A stretch of DNA of 64,000 nt from Oceanicola sp. D3 (lineage in GTDB: Bacteria > Pseudomonadota > Alphaproteobacteria > Rhodobacterales > Rhodobacteraceae). The stretch covers positions 3,224,001-3,288,000 of the forward strand of contig NZ_CP040932.1 in NCBI RefSeq assembly GCF_006351965.1, given 5' to 3'. Within the stretch, counting starts at the first letter, position 1; each line of letters starts with the position of its first letter. The position numbers and the translations under genes are program-made. The notes under the pieces are model-generated. The model was given only the letters and a program-made list of their open reading frames with translations, was not told the origin of the DNA and ran no database searches. This document shows positions 1 through 8,491 of the stretch, in pieces.

Positions 1-1
1 T

Positions 2-484
2 TCCATGATCGCGCCGGGCCTCGGCCAAGGGGCCTTCGTTTACGAGCATGCCTTGGGTGATTTCGGCGTCACGCTGGAGCGGGCCGTGGCCAGCTTCGAC
101 AGCGGCGAAGAGGTGGTGCTCTGGCCCCCCGCCGCGCCGTCACTGATGGAAGAGATCGGCCTGGCCCACAGCCTCGACGGCTTCACCGAAGAGCCCGCGC
201 CCGATACCCTTCTCACCGATCCGCTCGACATCGCGGGCGTCATCCGCCCGGACTTTCCCAGCGCAGAAGAAGGCCGCCCCCGGCTGGCCCTGTCTTTCGA
301 GCAGCGGGGCGATCGCATCGCCGCCAACCTGCTCGATCACGGCTGGGCGGATGACTCCGTGGCCGGCAGGGCCTGGCGCGTGCTGATGGTGCGCGACGGT
401 GCGGGCTGGCGCATCACCGGGCTGGGCAGCGCCAACATCTGCGGGCGCGGCGGCGCAAGGGTCACAACCGGCCTTTGTCCCTAA
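2..484 (+). CDS. Hypothetical protein, 5' end outside the window
   Basis: The reading frame is open from the first bases of the window, so this is probably the C-terminal part of a longer protein; a methionine at position 5 could be an internal residue. I do not recognise the family. The last ~60 residues (RAWRVLMVRDGAGWRITGLG) look like a small beta-rich domain with a Trp-Arg-Val-Leu strand pattern, followed by a glycine-rich tail. The stop codon overlaps by four bases the 3' end of the convergent kinase gene. Function unknown. Confidence 0.6.
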   Translation, partial: SMIAPGLGQGAFVYEHALGDFGVTLERAVASFDSGEEVVLWPPAAPSLMEEIGLAHSLDGFTEEPAPDTLLTDPLDIAGVIRPDFPSAEEGRPRLALSFEQRGDRIAANLLDHGWADDSVAGRAWRVLMVRDGAGWRITGLGSANICGRGGARVTTGLCP

Positions 485-2463
485 CCCTCAAGCCACAGCG
501 TAAAGCAGGTGCCGCGCCCGGGCTCTGACCGCACCTCCAGCCTCAGCCCGTTGGCGCGCGCCAGCTCAAAGCACACCGAAAGCCCCAGCCCGTGCCCGGT
601 CGAGGCCGCGCCCTTGGCATAGGCCTCGCTGAACTGCGCCACCTCCGCCGCGCTCATCCCCTGCCCGGTATCCGCCACCACCAGCCGCAACCCGCCACCG
701 CGCCGCACCCCCACCACCACCCGGCCCTCGGTGGTGTATTTGATCGCGTTGGAGACAAGGTTGGTGACAATGCGCATCAGCGCCAGCGGCGGCACCGTCA
801 CCTCTGCCGAACTCTCCGCCACCCGCAGCAACACCCCCTTGCTCGCCGCCTCCCCCTCAAACATCTGCCGCACCGTGCCCAGCGGCACCGAAAGCGGATA
901 GGCCTCGGCCTCCCCCACCGGTTCGAGGACGCCCTCCTCTTCGCCCCCCTCCGGCACGCTCTCATCCACATAGCCCGTGGCCAGCGAGGCGAGGTAATCA
1001 AACGCCTCATTCAACCGCGCCTTCACATCCGGCTTCATCTCTGCGGCCAGCGTGTCGAAGGTCATCCTCAGCGACATCAGCGGTTGCCGCAAATCATGCG
1101 AGGCCGTGGCAAGCTGGCGCTGGCGCAGCGCAGCCAAGTCGCGGGCGCGGGTGTAGTTGCGCTCGGCCTCCAGCAGCTCCCGGCTGCGCTCCGCCTCGGC
1201 CTCCAGCGCCTCCACCCGCGCCTCCACCGCGCTCAAATGGCGGCGGCGCAGCGCAATCACATTGGCCGTCAGCGTCGTCATCGTGGCCAGCAGCATGAAG
1301 AAAAACACCGCGCGGATCGCCAGCGGCGCATCCAGCCACGCCTCGCCCAGCCCGGTAACGATCAACACAATCGCGCCCACAGCCCCGGCAGTGGCCAGCC
1401 GCGCCAGCAGCACCGCGCCCACCGGCGGTGTAAGCCCGGTGCCCTGCGCCGCGCGGGCCGAGAAGATGTTGCACCCCAGCATGAGCGCAATCAGCCCATA
1501 GGCCAAAAACGCCGTGCCCTGCCCCGGCGACACGAGAGAAATGGCAAACCCCGCCAGCGAAACAAGCGCCAGCGCCAAAACCACCCGCCCCGCACGCGGC
1601 GCCTTCGCCCCAATCCCGGCCCCCGCAATCAAAAAGCCCGCCCCCGAGATCGCAAAGAGCATCCCGAAGCCCACGGTCGATTGCCACTCCGGATGCTGCG
1701 GATAGAAAAACCGCCAAAACAGCCCGTCCATCACCGCGACAAGCCCAAGGAATGCGGCAAACATCGCCGAGTTCATCGCGCCCGTCCAACTGCCCATCGC
1801 CACCTGAAAGCCGAAAAAGAAGACAAGGCAGGCAATGGCGAAGGCATAAAAGGCCGTCAGCCCGATGCCCCAAAGAAAGCTCGCTTGGGCAAGGTGCTCC
1901 GGGCTATGCAACTCCATCCCGAAGGTCGGAAAAGGCCCGGTCTGCACATGGGCCAGCAGCGTCACCGTTTCGCCCGGCGCAAGGGCAAAGGCGGGCGCGC
2001 GCAGCCGGGTGACAGCATGATCGAGCGGGTCGAAGGGGGCGAAGATGGAGTAATCCATCAGGTTTTCCGTCAGCCCGTCCTCGCGGATCAGAAACAGCCG
2101 CACACCGCTGACAACCGGCGCATCGAAGGTGAGGATAAAGCTGTCAGGCGGTCGCCCGTCCAGCGGGGCGGCATTGGTGATCGTGACGCCCGCCCATGTC
2201 TCTGGCGAGTAGCCGGGCCCGTAAGAGGTGGTCACCCGCTCAATGCCAAACGCCCCCGCCTCCCATTGCGCAAGCGCCTCGCTCACCTCGGTTTCCAGCG
2301 AGGCCCAATAGCGCAGCGCAGGCGTCACCTCGGCGCTCTGCACGCCCGGCGCCAGCACCACCCCCTCCGCCCGCGCCATCGCCCCGCCCAGCAGAATGCA
2401 GGCCAGAAGCACGAAAAGTCTGGGGAAATTCCGACAGGCGTGGCAGGTTTCGGGCAAGGGCAT
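481..2463 (-). CDS. Membrane sensor histidine kinase with 7TMR-DISM input module
   Basis: 660 residues. An N-terminal signal-like segment (residues 12-32) is followed by a periplasmic beta domain (about 45-185) of the 7TMR-DISM extracellular type, then seven hydrophobic segments (about 195-405), a short coiled coil (410-450) and a kinase core. The H-box is ASHDLRQPLMSLR with the phospho-accepting His at about 456. The ATPase shows an N-box (NLVSNAIKYT, ~568), DTGQGM (~598) and GHGLGL (~623). No receiver domain is present. It lies divergent from a NarL-type response regulator only 16 bp away, which is therefore its likely partner. The ligand is unknown; DISM domains often bind carbohydrates. 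The promoters of the two genes must overlap or lie inside coding sequence. Confidence 0.9.
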   Translation of the reverse strand: MPLPETCHACRNFPRLFVLLACILLGGAMARAEGVVLAPGVQSAEVTPALRYWASLETEVSEALAQWEAGAFGIERVTTSYGPGYSPETWAGVTITNAAPLDGRPPDSFILTFDAPVVSGVRLFLIREDGLTENLMDYSIFAPFDPLDHAVTRLRAPAFALAPGETVTLLAHVQTGPFPTFGMELHSPEHLAQASFLWGIGLTAFYAFAIACLVFFFGFQVAMGSWTGAMNSAMFAAFLGLVAVMDGLFWRFFYPQHPEWQSTVGFGMLFAISGAGFLIAGAGIGAKAPRAGRVVLALALVSLAGFAISLVSPGQGTAFLAYGLIALMLGCNIFSARAAQGTGLTPPVGAVLLARLATAGAVGAIVLIVTGLGEAWLDAPLAIRAVFFFMLLATMTTLTANVIALRRRHLSAVEARVEALEAEAERSRELLEAERNYTRARDLAALRQRQLATASHDLRQPLMSLRMTFDTLAAEMKPDVKARLNEAFDYLASLATGYVDESVPEGGEEEGVLEPVGEAEAYPLSVPLGTVRQMFEGEAASKGVLLRVAESSAEVTVPPLALMRIVTNLVSNAIKYTTEGRVVVGVRRGGGLRLVVADTGQGMSAAEVAQFSEAYAKGAASTGHGLGLSVCFELARANGLRLEVRSEPGRGTCFTLWLEG

Positions 2464-2479
2464 TCAAAGGAACGGATTG

Positions 2480-3136
2480 ATGAAAGAGCGTGGAGCCTAC
2501 CATGCGGTTGTCGCGGACGATCATGCAATAGTCCGCAGCGGATTGCGCTCCGCGCTAGAAACCCCGGGCCATATCGAAGAACGCGGCATCACCGTGGTCG
2601 CAGAGGCCGAAAACGGGCTGGAGGCCATCGCCGCCTGCCGCGCCCACCGCCCCGACCTGCTGCTGCTCGACGTGCAAATGCCGATGGCGGGCGGCGTGGA
2701 GGTGGTGGTGGAGGTGCAACGCTGGAGCCCCGACACCCGCATCGTCGTGCTCACCGGCGTCAGCGCCGTCGGCATCGTGGCGTCTCTGGTCGAGAGCGGC
2801 GTGCACGGGCTGTTTTCCAAGGGTGACGACAACTCCGAGCTCTACGCCAAGCTGCCCGGCATCCTGCGCGGCCAACGCCACATCGCGGCGCGCTTCATGG
2901 AGGTGCTAAAGGACAAGCCCGCAGGCGAGCAGCTCACCGGGCGCGAGCGCCAGATCCTCAACATGATCATCGCCGGCCACTCCAACAAGGAAATCGCCGG
3001 TCACCTCGGCATTTCCGCCAAGACCGTCGACAAGCACCGCACCTCGATGATGCAAAAGCTCGATGTGCATTCGGTGCCGCAACTCATGGCCTTCGCCCTG
3101 CGCGAAGGGCTGGTGGACCCGTCAGCTGAGCTCTGA
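2480..3136 (+). CDS. NarL/LuxR-family response regulator
   Basis: 218 residues. The receiver domain (1-125) has the acidic pair D13-D14, the phospho-acceptor D64 in LLLDVQMP, T92 and K114. A C-terminal LuxR-type helix-turn-helix (about 150-212) contains LTGRERQIL and SNKEIAGHLGISAKTVDKHR. I start at ATG 2480 because it directly follows an AAAGGAA ribosome-binding sequence and leaves a canonical receiver N terminus; an in-frame extension upstream would overlap the opposing kinase. It is the presumed partner of the adjacent DISM kinase. Targets are not evident from the sequence. Confidence 0.92.
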   Translation: MKERGAYHAVVADDHAIVRSGLRSALETPGHIEERGITVVAEAENGLEAIAACRAHRPDLLLLDVQMPMAGGVEVVVEVQRWSPDTRIVVLTGVSAVGIVASLVESGVHGLFSKGDDNSELYAKLPGILRGQRHIAARFMEVLKDKPAGEQLTGRERQILNMIIAGHSNKEIAGHLGISAKTVDKHRTSMMQKLDVHSVPQLMAFALREGLVDPSAEL

Positions 3137-3230
3137 ATGGGGTGTTCCCCCCATGGGGCCGGTCGGCCCCGGCGGCTACCTTGAGGCCAAGCGCTGCACC
3201 CCGCCGCGCCAAGCCCGAGGAGCCGCCGCC

Positions 3231-3731
3231 GTGCCCCTGTCAAAGACCATCCTCCTGCTGCGTCTGCTCGTGGCCCTGACCCTGCCGGACGAGGCCTATG
3301 CCGAGCCGCCGGGGTTGGCGGCGAGCAGGCTGCAAAGCGCGGCTGGCGATATCGTGGTGATGTCAGAGGCGGCCCGCCCTGATTGCACCTCCGCGCCCTG
3401 CCCGCCCCGCATCTGCCTCGAAAACCCCGCCAGCAACCACGGCCCCAAGGGCCTCAGCAACCGCCGCACGCCCCCACCCGACCTGCTCGTCGCCCCCGGC
3501 TCCAGCGCCTGCCTCCTGCTGGCCGCCGTGCGCCAAACGCTGGTGCTCTGGCGGCAGGGCGAGGGCCGGCAGATGGTGCCCGCGCTGCTCGCCCCGCTGG
3601 ACTTGCGCAACAAGGCCGGGCACATCATCTTTCTGACATGGACAGCCGAGGCCCCCCGCCCAGAAAACGCCCCCCAAACCGGCCCGCAACAGCCGCCCCA
3701 CCGCCCCGTTCCGGCCCCCAAGGAGCCCTGA
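3231..3731 (+). CDS. Small exported protein of unknown function
   Basis: 166 residues from a GTG start at 3231, preceded by GAGGAG at a suitable distance. The N terminus (LSKTILLLRLLVALTLPDEAYA) reads as a signal peptide ending in AYA. The mature part has a Cys-rich patch (CTSAPCPPRIC) and a Pro/Gln-rich tail. No family was recognised. The stop codon is one base from the start of the EF-hand gene downstream, so the two are probably cotranscribed. The open frame continues upstream, but that stretch lacks a better start and overlaps the regulator gene. The coding call rests mainly on the signal peptide and gene spacing. Confidence 0.55.
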   Translation: MPLSKTILLLRLLVALTLPDEAYAEPPGLAASRLQSAAGDIVVMSEAARPDCTSAPCPPRICLENPASNHGPKGLSNRRTPPPDLLVAPGSSACLLLAAVRQTLVLWRQGEGRQMVPALLAPLDLRNKAGHIIFLTWTAEAPRPENAPQTGPQQPPHRPVPAPKEP

Positions 3732-3732
3732 G

Positions 3733-4080
3733 ATGATCCGCCCCCGCACCCTCATGGTCTCCCCCCTGATCCTGCCCCTGTTGCTTCTGGTCCTGCTGCT
3801 GATCCTGCCTGCCCCGCCGCTGGTGGCACAGGGGGTGAACCCCTCGAAGGCAGAGGTAAACGCCTTCACCGGGGCCGACCGCAACAAGGACGGCATGCTC
3901 ACACGCAAGGAGTTTCGCAGCTTCGTGCGCGCCATGGCCAAGGCCGGGCAATCCACCGCCAAAACCATCGTCACCTTCGGGGCCTACGGCTACGCCTTCC
4001 GCCGGGTGGACGCCAACCGCGACGGGCTGGCCTCCCCGGCAGAGCTGCGCGGCGCGGATGAGGCCTACAAACGCGAGTGA
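3733..4080 (+). CDS. Exported EF-hand protein
   Basis: 115 residues. A long hydrophobic signal segment (about 8-33, ending VAQG) precedes two EF-hand loops: DRNKDGMLTRKEF (about 49-61) and DANRDGLASPAEL near residue 95. Both have Asp at loop positions 1, 3 and 5 and an acidic residue at 12, so calcium binding in the periplasm is expected. It starts one base after the preceding small exported gene, implying an operon. The partner or process is not visible. Confidence 0.8.
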   Translation: MIRPRTLMVSPLILPLLLLVLLLILPAPPLVAQGVNPSKAEVNAFTGADRNKDGMLTRKEFRSFVRAMAKAGQSTAKTIVTFGAYGYAFRRVDANRDGLASPAELRGADEAYKRE

Positions 4081-4254
4081 GCGCCCGCCATCCACTCATT
4101 CCACGGGGCTGGCGCATCCGGTTTTCCGCCTGCTAAGACTCCCCCAGCAGTCCCATCGTCTCCACCCGCACCCCGCGCTCAAGGACGAAACCGATACCCA
4201 GGAGCAGGCCCCGGCCCGCCTCCCCGGCAACAACCCGCGTCAAACACCACACGA

Positions 4255-4278
4255 GGGGGCCGGCCCGGCACGGCCCCC
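4255..4278 (+). promoter_or_regulatory. GC-rich hairpin just before the imelysin start
   Basis: GGGGGCCG (4255-4262) and CGGCCCCC (4271-4278) form a perfect 8 bp stem with an 8-base loop. It ends two bases before the GGAAAGGA ribosome-binding sequence of the imelysin gene at 4293. It could affect translation initiation or end transcription from the EF-hand gene; no T-run follows, so a classical terminator is unlikely. Confidence 0.4.
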
Positions 4279-4292
4279 CGGAAAGGACAGAC

Positions 4293-5285
4293 ATGCGCCT
4301 CCTGATCGCCGCGCTCCTCCTCCTCCTCCTCGCCGCGCCGCCGCTCTCGGCGGGCGTGCCCGAGGCCATCGAAGGCCACATCCAGCCCCGTCACGCCGCC
4401 TTCGCCGAGGCCGCCTCCGCGCTGGATGAGGCCGCCCGCGCCGATTGCACCGCCGAGGCGCTGAAGCCCGCCTATCACGCCGCCTTTGACGGCTGGATCG
4501 GCGTGCAGCACCTCGCGCTCGGCCCCTTGCAAGAGATCGGCGGCCCCCTCGCGCTGGAGTTCTGGCCCGATGCCAAGGGCTTCACCGCCCGCCAACTCTC
4601 CCTGCTCACCAAGGCGGCAGACCCGGCCACCACCACGCCCGAAGGCTTCGCCCAGCAATCCGTGGCTGTGCAGGGTTTCATGGCGCTGGAGCGGATGCTC
4701 TACGACGACACCTTCACCGGCTATGCCCCCGGCAGCTATTCCTGCGCGCTGGTGCAGGCCATCGCCCATGACATCGCCGCCAAGGCGCAAAACCTGCAGG
4801 CGGGCTGGCCCGGTGCCGCCGATGCGCTGCTGACGGCAGGGGCCGAGGGCAACAGCGCCTACCTCACCCCCGCCGAGGCCGCGCAGGCGCTCTTCACCGC
4901 GCTGATCACCGGCATCGAATACAACGACGACGCCCGCCTCGCCCGCCCGCTCGGCTCGCTCGAACGGCCCCGCCCCACCCGCGCCGAAGCCTGGCGCTCG
5001 GGCCGATCCCAGCGCAACCTCGCCCTCTCGCTGGCAGCGCTGGACGAGTTCGCGCACCTGCTCGCCGATGGCACCGCCAGCGAAACCGCATCGCTCTTCG
5101 ATGACGCGCAAGGCTGGCTCGCCAAGCTCGATGAGCCCGCCTTCGCCGGTGTCGCAGATCCTGTCGCCCGGATGGGGATCGAAAGCCTCACCTCCTACCT
5201 CGACCTGCTGAAAGAAACCGCCGCCGCCGAAATTGGCGCGCATCTGAACGTCGGCCAGGGCTTCAACGCGCTCGACGGCGACTGA
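4293..5285 (+). CDS. Imelysin-family periplasmic protein (peptidase M75-like)
   Basis: 330 residues with a clear signal peptide (MRLLIAALLLLLLAAPPLSA). The mature alpha-helical protein carries the conserved ALEFWPD motif (about residue 87) and VAQSF-like helices (QQSVAVQGFMALERMLYDD) typical of the imelysin superfamily, whose members act in periplasmic iron uptake or handling. The canonical GxHxxE motif of the M75 group is not obvious. The next gene downstream (31 bp) encodes a DUF1513 protein, the usual companion. No Fur, Irr or RirA site was identified upstream, so iron control is inferred from family knowledge only. Confidence 0.85.
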   Translation: MRLLIAALLLLLLAAPPLSAGVPEAIEGHIQPRHAAFAEAASALDEAARADCTAEALKPAYHAAFDGWIGVQHLALGPLQEIGGPLALEFWPDAKGFTARQLSLLTKAADPATTTPEGFAQQSVAVQGFMALERMLYDDTFTGYAPGSYSCALVQAIAHDIAAKAQNLQAGWPGAADALLTAGAEGNSAYLTPAEAAQALFTALITGIEYNDDARLARPLGSLERPRPTRAEAWRSGRSQRNLALSLAALDEFAHLLADGTASETASLFDDAQGWLAKLDEPAFAGVADPVARMGIESLTSYLDLLKETAAAEIGAHLNVGQGFNALDGD

Positions 5286-5316
5286 CCGGCCCATTCCCCA
5301 CCCGCCGGAGGCTCCC

Positions 5317-6405
5317 ATGCTCCCCCGTCGCCAGTTCCTCGCAGGCCTCGCCGCCGCCGCCTCTCTGCCCCGCAGCTCATGGGCCGATGCAGGCGCGCCC
5401 GCCTACCTTGCCGCCGCGCGTGACCCGTCCGGCGCCTACTGCCTCTGTGGCCTCTCCCCCGCCGGGGCGCTGCGCTTTCGCATCCCGCTCCCCGACCGGG
5501 GCCATGCCGCCGCCGCCCACCCCACACGCCCCTTTGCGGTTGCCTTCGCCCGCCGTCCCGGCCGCTTTGCACTGGTGATCGACTGCGCCACCGGCCAGCA
5601 AACCGCGCGGCTGGAGGCCCCAAACGGGCGGCATTTCTACGGCCACGGGGCCTTCCTCCACGGCGGCACCCTGCTCGCCACCTCCGAAAACGACTATGCG
5701 GCAGGCCGGGGTGTCATCGGCCTCTGGGCTCCTGACGAGGGCTATGCCCGCATTGGCGAAGTGCCCTCCGGCGGGATCGGCCCGCATGAAATCCTCACCC
5801 TGCCGGGCGACGAAACCCTGCTGGTCGCCAACGGCGGGCTGCAAACCCACCCCGACCACAGCCGCAGGGTGCTGAACCTCACCGACATGCGCCCCAACCT
5901 CGCCGTGGTCTCCCCCGACCGCGGGCCGCTGACGGTCTCCGAGCTGCCCTCCGAACTGGCCGCCAACTCCATCCGCCACCTCGCCCTGCGCCCCGATGGG
6001 CTGGCGGGCTTTGCCATGCAGTGGCAACGCGACGTGGTCGAACCGGTGCCGCTGCTGGGCCTCTGGCAGGCCGGGGCTGCGCTACGGCTCTGCACGGCCC
6101 CGCCGCTGCGGGCGCTGGCGATGGAAGGCTACGCAGGTTCGGTCGCCTTCTCGGGAGACGGGGCCTTCGTCGGCATCACCTCGCCGCGCGGCGGCGAGGT
6201 GCAACTCTTCAACGCCGAGACGGCAGCTCTCGTCGCCCATTGGCGGCGGGCCGACATCTGCGGTCTGGCCCCCTCTGGCGCAGGGTTTCTGGCCTCCGAC
6301 GGCATGGGCGGGCTGTTCCAGCTCTCTGCCACCGGCACGGCGCAGCTGCTCGCCCGCCATGATGCGGCGTGGGACAATCACCTCGTCCCGCTCCGCCACC
6401 TCTAA
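5317..6405 (+). CDS. DUF1513 exported beta-propeller-like protein
   Basis: 362 residues, starting with a twin-arginine-like signal (PRRQFLAGLAAAASLP) that suggests Tat export. The body has repeated beta-propeller-like strands with recurring HP and GP turns (HPTRPFAVAF, GIGPHEILTLPGDETLLVANGGLQTHPDH), which match DUF1513. A GGAGG ribosome-binding site precedes the start. DUF1513 genes habitually follow imelysin genes in iron-related operons, and do so here. A di-heme oxidoreductase (DUF1111) often seen in the same operon is absent. Molecular function is unknown. Confidence 0.85.
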   Translation: MLPRRQFLAGLAAAASLPRSSWADAGAPAYLAAARDPSGAYCLCGLSPAGALRFRIPLPDRGHAAAAHPTRPFAVAFARRPGRFALVIDCATGQQTARLEAPNGRHFYGHGAFLHGGTLLATSENDYAAGRGVIGLWAPDEGYARIGEVPSGGIGPHEILTLPGDETLLVANGGLQTHPDHSRRVLNLTDMRPNLAVVSPDRGPLTVSELPSELAANSIRHLALRPDGLAGFAMQWQRDVVEPVPLLGLWQAGAALRLCTAPPLRALAMEGYAGSVAFSGDGAFVGITSPRGGEVQLFNAETAALVAHWRRADICGLAPSGAGFLASDGMGGLFQLSATGTAQLLARHDAAWDNHLVPLRHL

Positions 6406-6441
6406 GCGCCGAGGGCCGGCCCAAGCCCCGTGGCACAGGGC

Positions 6442-6470
6442 TTTACGGAACAAATAGCGAACATTATAGT
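6442..6470 (+). promoter_or_regulatory. Sigma-70-like promoter for the ImuA-like gene, probably leaderless
   Basis: A -35 box TTTACG (6442-6447) and a -10 box TATAGT (6465-6470) are separated by 17 bp. Transcription would start about six bases after the -10 box, at or next to the ATG at 6477, and no Shine-Dalgarno sequence lies between. This implies a leaderless mRNA. The spacer is occupied by the SOS box. Confidence 0.6.
6448..6462 (+). promoter_or_regulatory. LexA (SOS) box, GAAC-N7-GAAC
   Basis: GAAC (6448-6451), seven bases AAATAGC, then GAAC (6459-6462). This is the direct-repeat operator known for LexA of alphaproteobacteria (GTTC-N7-GTTC on the other strand). It sits exactly between the -35 and -10 boxes of the downstream gene, so bound LexA would block RNA polymerase. 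Confidence 0.75.
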
Positions 6471-6476
6471 GCCGCC

Positions 6477-7091
6477 ATGCCCCATGACCCGCTCTCTCAC
6501 ATGCCCCACCGGCCCCGCCGCCTCTGCGAAATCACCGGAGAGTTCGCGCTGGCCACGGGGCGGGTGCACGAGTTTTGCGGCTCCGCCCGCCGCACGCTGG
6601 CGCTGGCGGTGGCAGGGCGGCTTTCGGGGCCAGTGCTCTGGATCACCCCGGGCTGGCAGGACGCCGGGTTTTGCGGCGAAGGCGTGGTGCGCTGGATTGA
6701 TCCGGGGCGGCTTCTGGTGGTGCGAGCCCGGCGCCCGATGGAGATGCTCTGGTGCATGGAAGAGGCGCTGCGCTCGGGCGCGGTTCCGCTGGTGGTCACA
6801 GAACTGGACGCGCCACCGGCGATGGTCCCGGTGCGGCGGCTGCACCTCGCGGCGGGCGAGCCGGAAGGCCCCGCGCCGCTGGGGCTGATCCTGACCCCCG
6901 GCAAGGGCGGCGCGCCCGGAATCGAAAGCCGCTGGCACGCCGCCCCCGCTCATGGCCGGGGCCTCACCCGCTGGCAGCTGCGGCGGCTGCGCGCCCGCAT
7001 GGCCCCGCCCGCCGCATGGCACCTCGCCCAGCCCGCCCCCCGCGCCGCGCTCACGCTGAGCCCGCTCACCGCACTGAAAGAAACCGCTTAG
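6477..7091 (+). CDS. ImuA-like SOS-inducible protein (no imuB partner nearby)
   Basis: 204 residues from ATG 6477. The segment LWCMEEALRSGAVPLVV (about residues 83-99), then VRRLHLAAGEPE and GIESRW, follows the pattern of ImuA proteins, which assist the ImuB/DnaE2 translesion synthesis machinery. No Walker A motif is visible. The start is chosen because the SOS box and promoter end immediately before it; an open frame continues further upstream but would place the operator inside the gene. In most genomes imuA is followed by imuB and dnaE2; here the next gene is an MFS transporter. Assignment rests on motif resemblance plus the operator. Confidence 0.65.
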   Translation: MPHDPLSHMPHRPRRLCEITGEFALATGRVHEFCGSARRTLALAVAGRLSGPVLWITPGWQDAGFCGEGVVRWIDPGRLLVVRARRPMEMLWCMEEALRSGAVPLVVTELDAPPAMVPVRRLHLAAGEPEGPAPLGLILTPGKGGAPGIESRWHAAPAHGRGLTRWQLRRLRARMAPPAAWHLAQPAPRAALTLSPLTALKETA

Positions 7092-7240
7092 GGCAGCTCT
7101 CGCCCCGCCAGTGCCTCCACGCAAACCAAGCCGCCGCAACCGCAGCCACCGCCGCAGCACCACACAGCCTGCCGCAAAAAACGACACCCCCCGTCGCCCC
7201 CAAGCCGGCCCGCCCCGCCCAGCGGGGCTACTCCACCCCC

Positions 7241-8461
7241 ATGCGCCTCCTGCTCTCCTTCGCCCCGCTGCTCGCCTCTGTGGCCCTGCTCCAGCTCTCC
7301 TCGGGCGGGCTCGGGCCGATGGACGCGCTCTCGGGGCTGACGCTGGGCTTCTCCACCGGCGAAATCGGCCTGCTCGGCTCGGCCCATTTCACCGGCTTCT
7401 TCCTCGGCTGCTGGTGGGCACCCCGGCTCATGGGCTCTGTCGGCCACGCCCGCGCCTTCGCCGCCTTCACCGCGCTGGGGGCCATCGGGCTGCTGGCCCA
7501 CATGCTGCTCACCACCCCCTGGGCCTGGGCCGGAATGCGGGTGGCCTCGGGCCTCTGCATCGCCGGTTGCTACACCGTCATCGAAGCCTGGCTTCAGGCG
7601 CGGGTGACCAACGCCACCCGGGGCCGCGCGATGGGCAGCTACCGGCTGGTCGACATGGGCGGCTCGCTGCTCGCCCAGTTGCTCGTTGGCATGCTGGAGC
7701 CCGCCACCTATGCCGCCTACACCCTGCTGGCGATCCTCTGCTGCGCCGCCCTGCTGCCGCTGACACTCACCACCACCGCCCAGCCCGCCACGCCCGCCGC
7801 ACCCCGGCTGCGCCCCGCGCTCGCCTTCACCCGCTCCCCGCTGGCCGGGGCGGCGGTGCTGGCCGCCGGGCTCACCTCGGGCAGCTTCCGCACCGTCGGC
7901 CCGGTCTATGGCCAGGCCGTGGGGCTCGCGCCCGAGCAGATCGGCCTGTTTCTCGCCATCTGGATCGGCGGCGGTGCACTGGCGCAATGGCCCGCAGGCT
8001 GGCTCGCAGACCGCTATGACAGGCGCTGGGTGCTCATCGCCCTCTCCATCGCCTCCACGCTGGCCTGCCTCGCCACCATCGCCACCTCCGGCTCCACCGC
8101 CGCCATCCTCGCCACGGCGGCCATCTTCGGGGCCGCCAGCTTCCCGATCTACTCGGTCGCCGCCGCCCACGCGCACGATTGGGCGTCGGATGACGAACGG
8201 GTCGAGCTTTCCGCCGCGCTGATGTTCGCCTTCGCCGCCGGGGCCATCGCCGCGCCCCTCACCGCCTCATGGCTGATGGCCGCCACCGGCCCCGCCGCGC
8301 TGTTCTGGCTCATCGCCGCCGCCCATGTGGCCCTCGCCGTGATCGGCACCTTCCGGATGCGCGCGCGCCCGACCAGCGCCGAGCGCACCCCCTACGTCTA
8401 CGCCCCGCGCACCAGCTTCCTGATCGGCCTGCTCACCGGGCGGCAGCGCAAGGACCCGTAG
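7241..8461 (+). CDS. MFS transporter (YcaD-like)
   Basis: 406 residues, about 12 hydrophobic segments. It shows the MFS features GxWWAPRLMGSVGHAR near the loop 2-3 region and GWLADRYDRRWVL (about residue 255) in the central loop, the classical GxxxDRxxRR motif. The C-terminal half resembles the YcaD/permease group of small-molecule exporters. The start at 7241 is the first methionine before the first membrane helix. No substrate can be deduced. It converges with the MATE gene, 30 bp apart. Confidence 0.85.
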   Translation: MRLLLSFAPLLASVALLQLSSGGLGPMDALSGLTLGFSTGEIGLLGSAHFTGFFLGCWWAPRLMGSVGHARAFAAFTALGAIGLLAHMLLTTPWAWAGMRVASGLCIAGCYTVIEAWLQARVTNATRGRAMGSYRLVDMGGSLLAQLLVGMLEPATYAAYTLLAILCCAALLPLTLTTTAQPATPAAPRLRPALAFTRSPLAGAAVLAAGLTSGSFRTVGPVYGQAVGLAPEQIGLFLAIWIGGGALAQWPAGWLADRYDRRWVLIALSIASTLACLATIATSGSTAAILATAAIFGAASFPIYSVAAAHAHDWASDDERVELSAALMFAFAAGAIAAPLTASWLMAATGPAALFWLIAAAHVALAVIGTFRMRARPTSAERTPYVYAPRTSFLIGLLTGRQRKDP

Positions 8462-8491
8462 CGCCGGCCCCACCCCGCCATCCCCGCAGCC

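Noticed and set aside
592-2826. Very long plus-strand open frame opposite the DISM kinase
   Set aside because: Composition is Arg/His/Pro/Gln-rich with no domain, and the minus strand encodes a complete kinase. It is a GC-rich shadow frame.
5298-5316. CCCGCCGGAGG as a further copy of the dispersed element
   Set aside because: Only the GC core matches; the AAATACT and AAGAAAATG parts are absent. It is more simply the ribosome-binding region of the DUF1513 gene.
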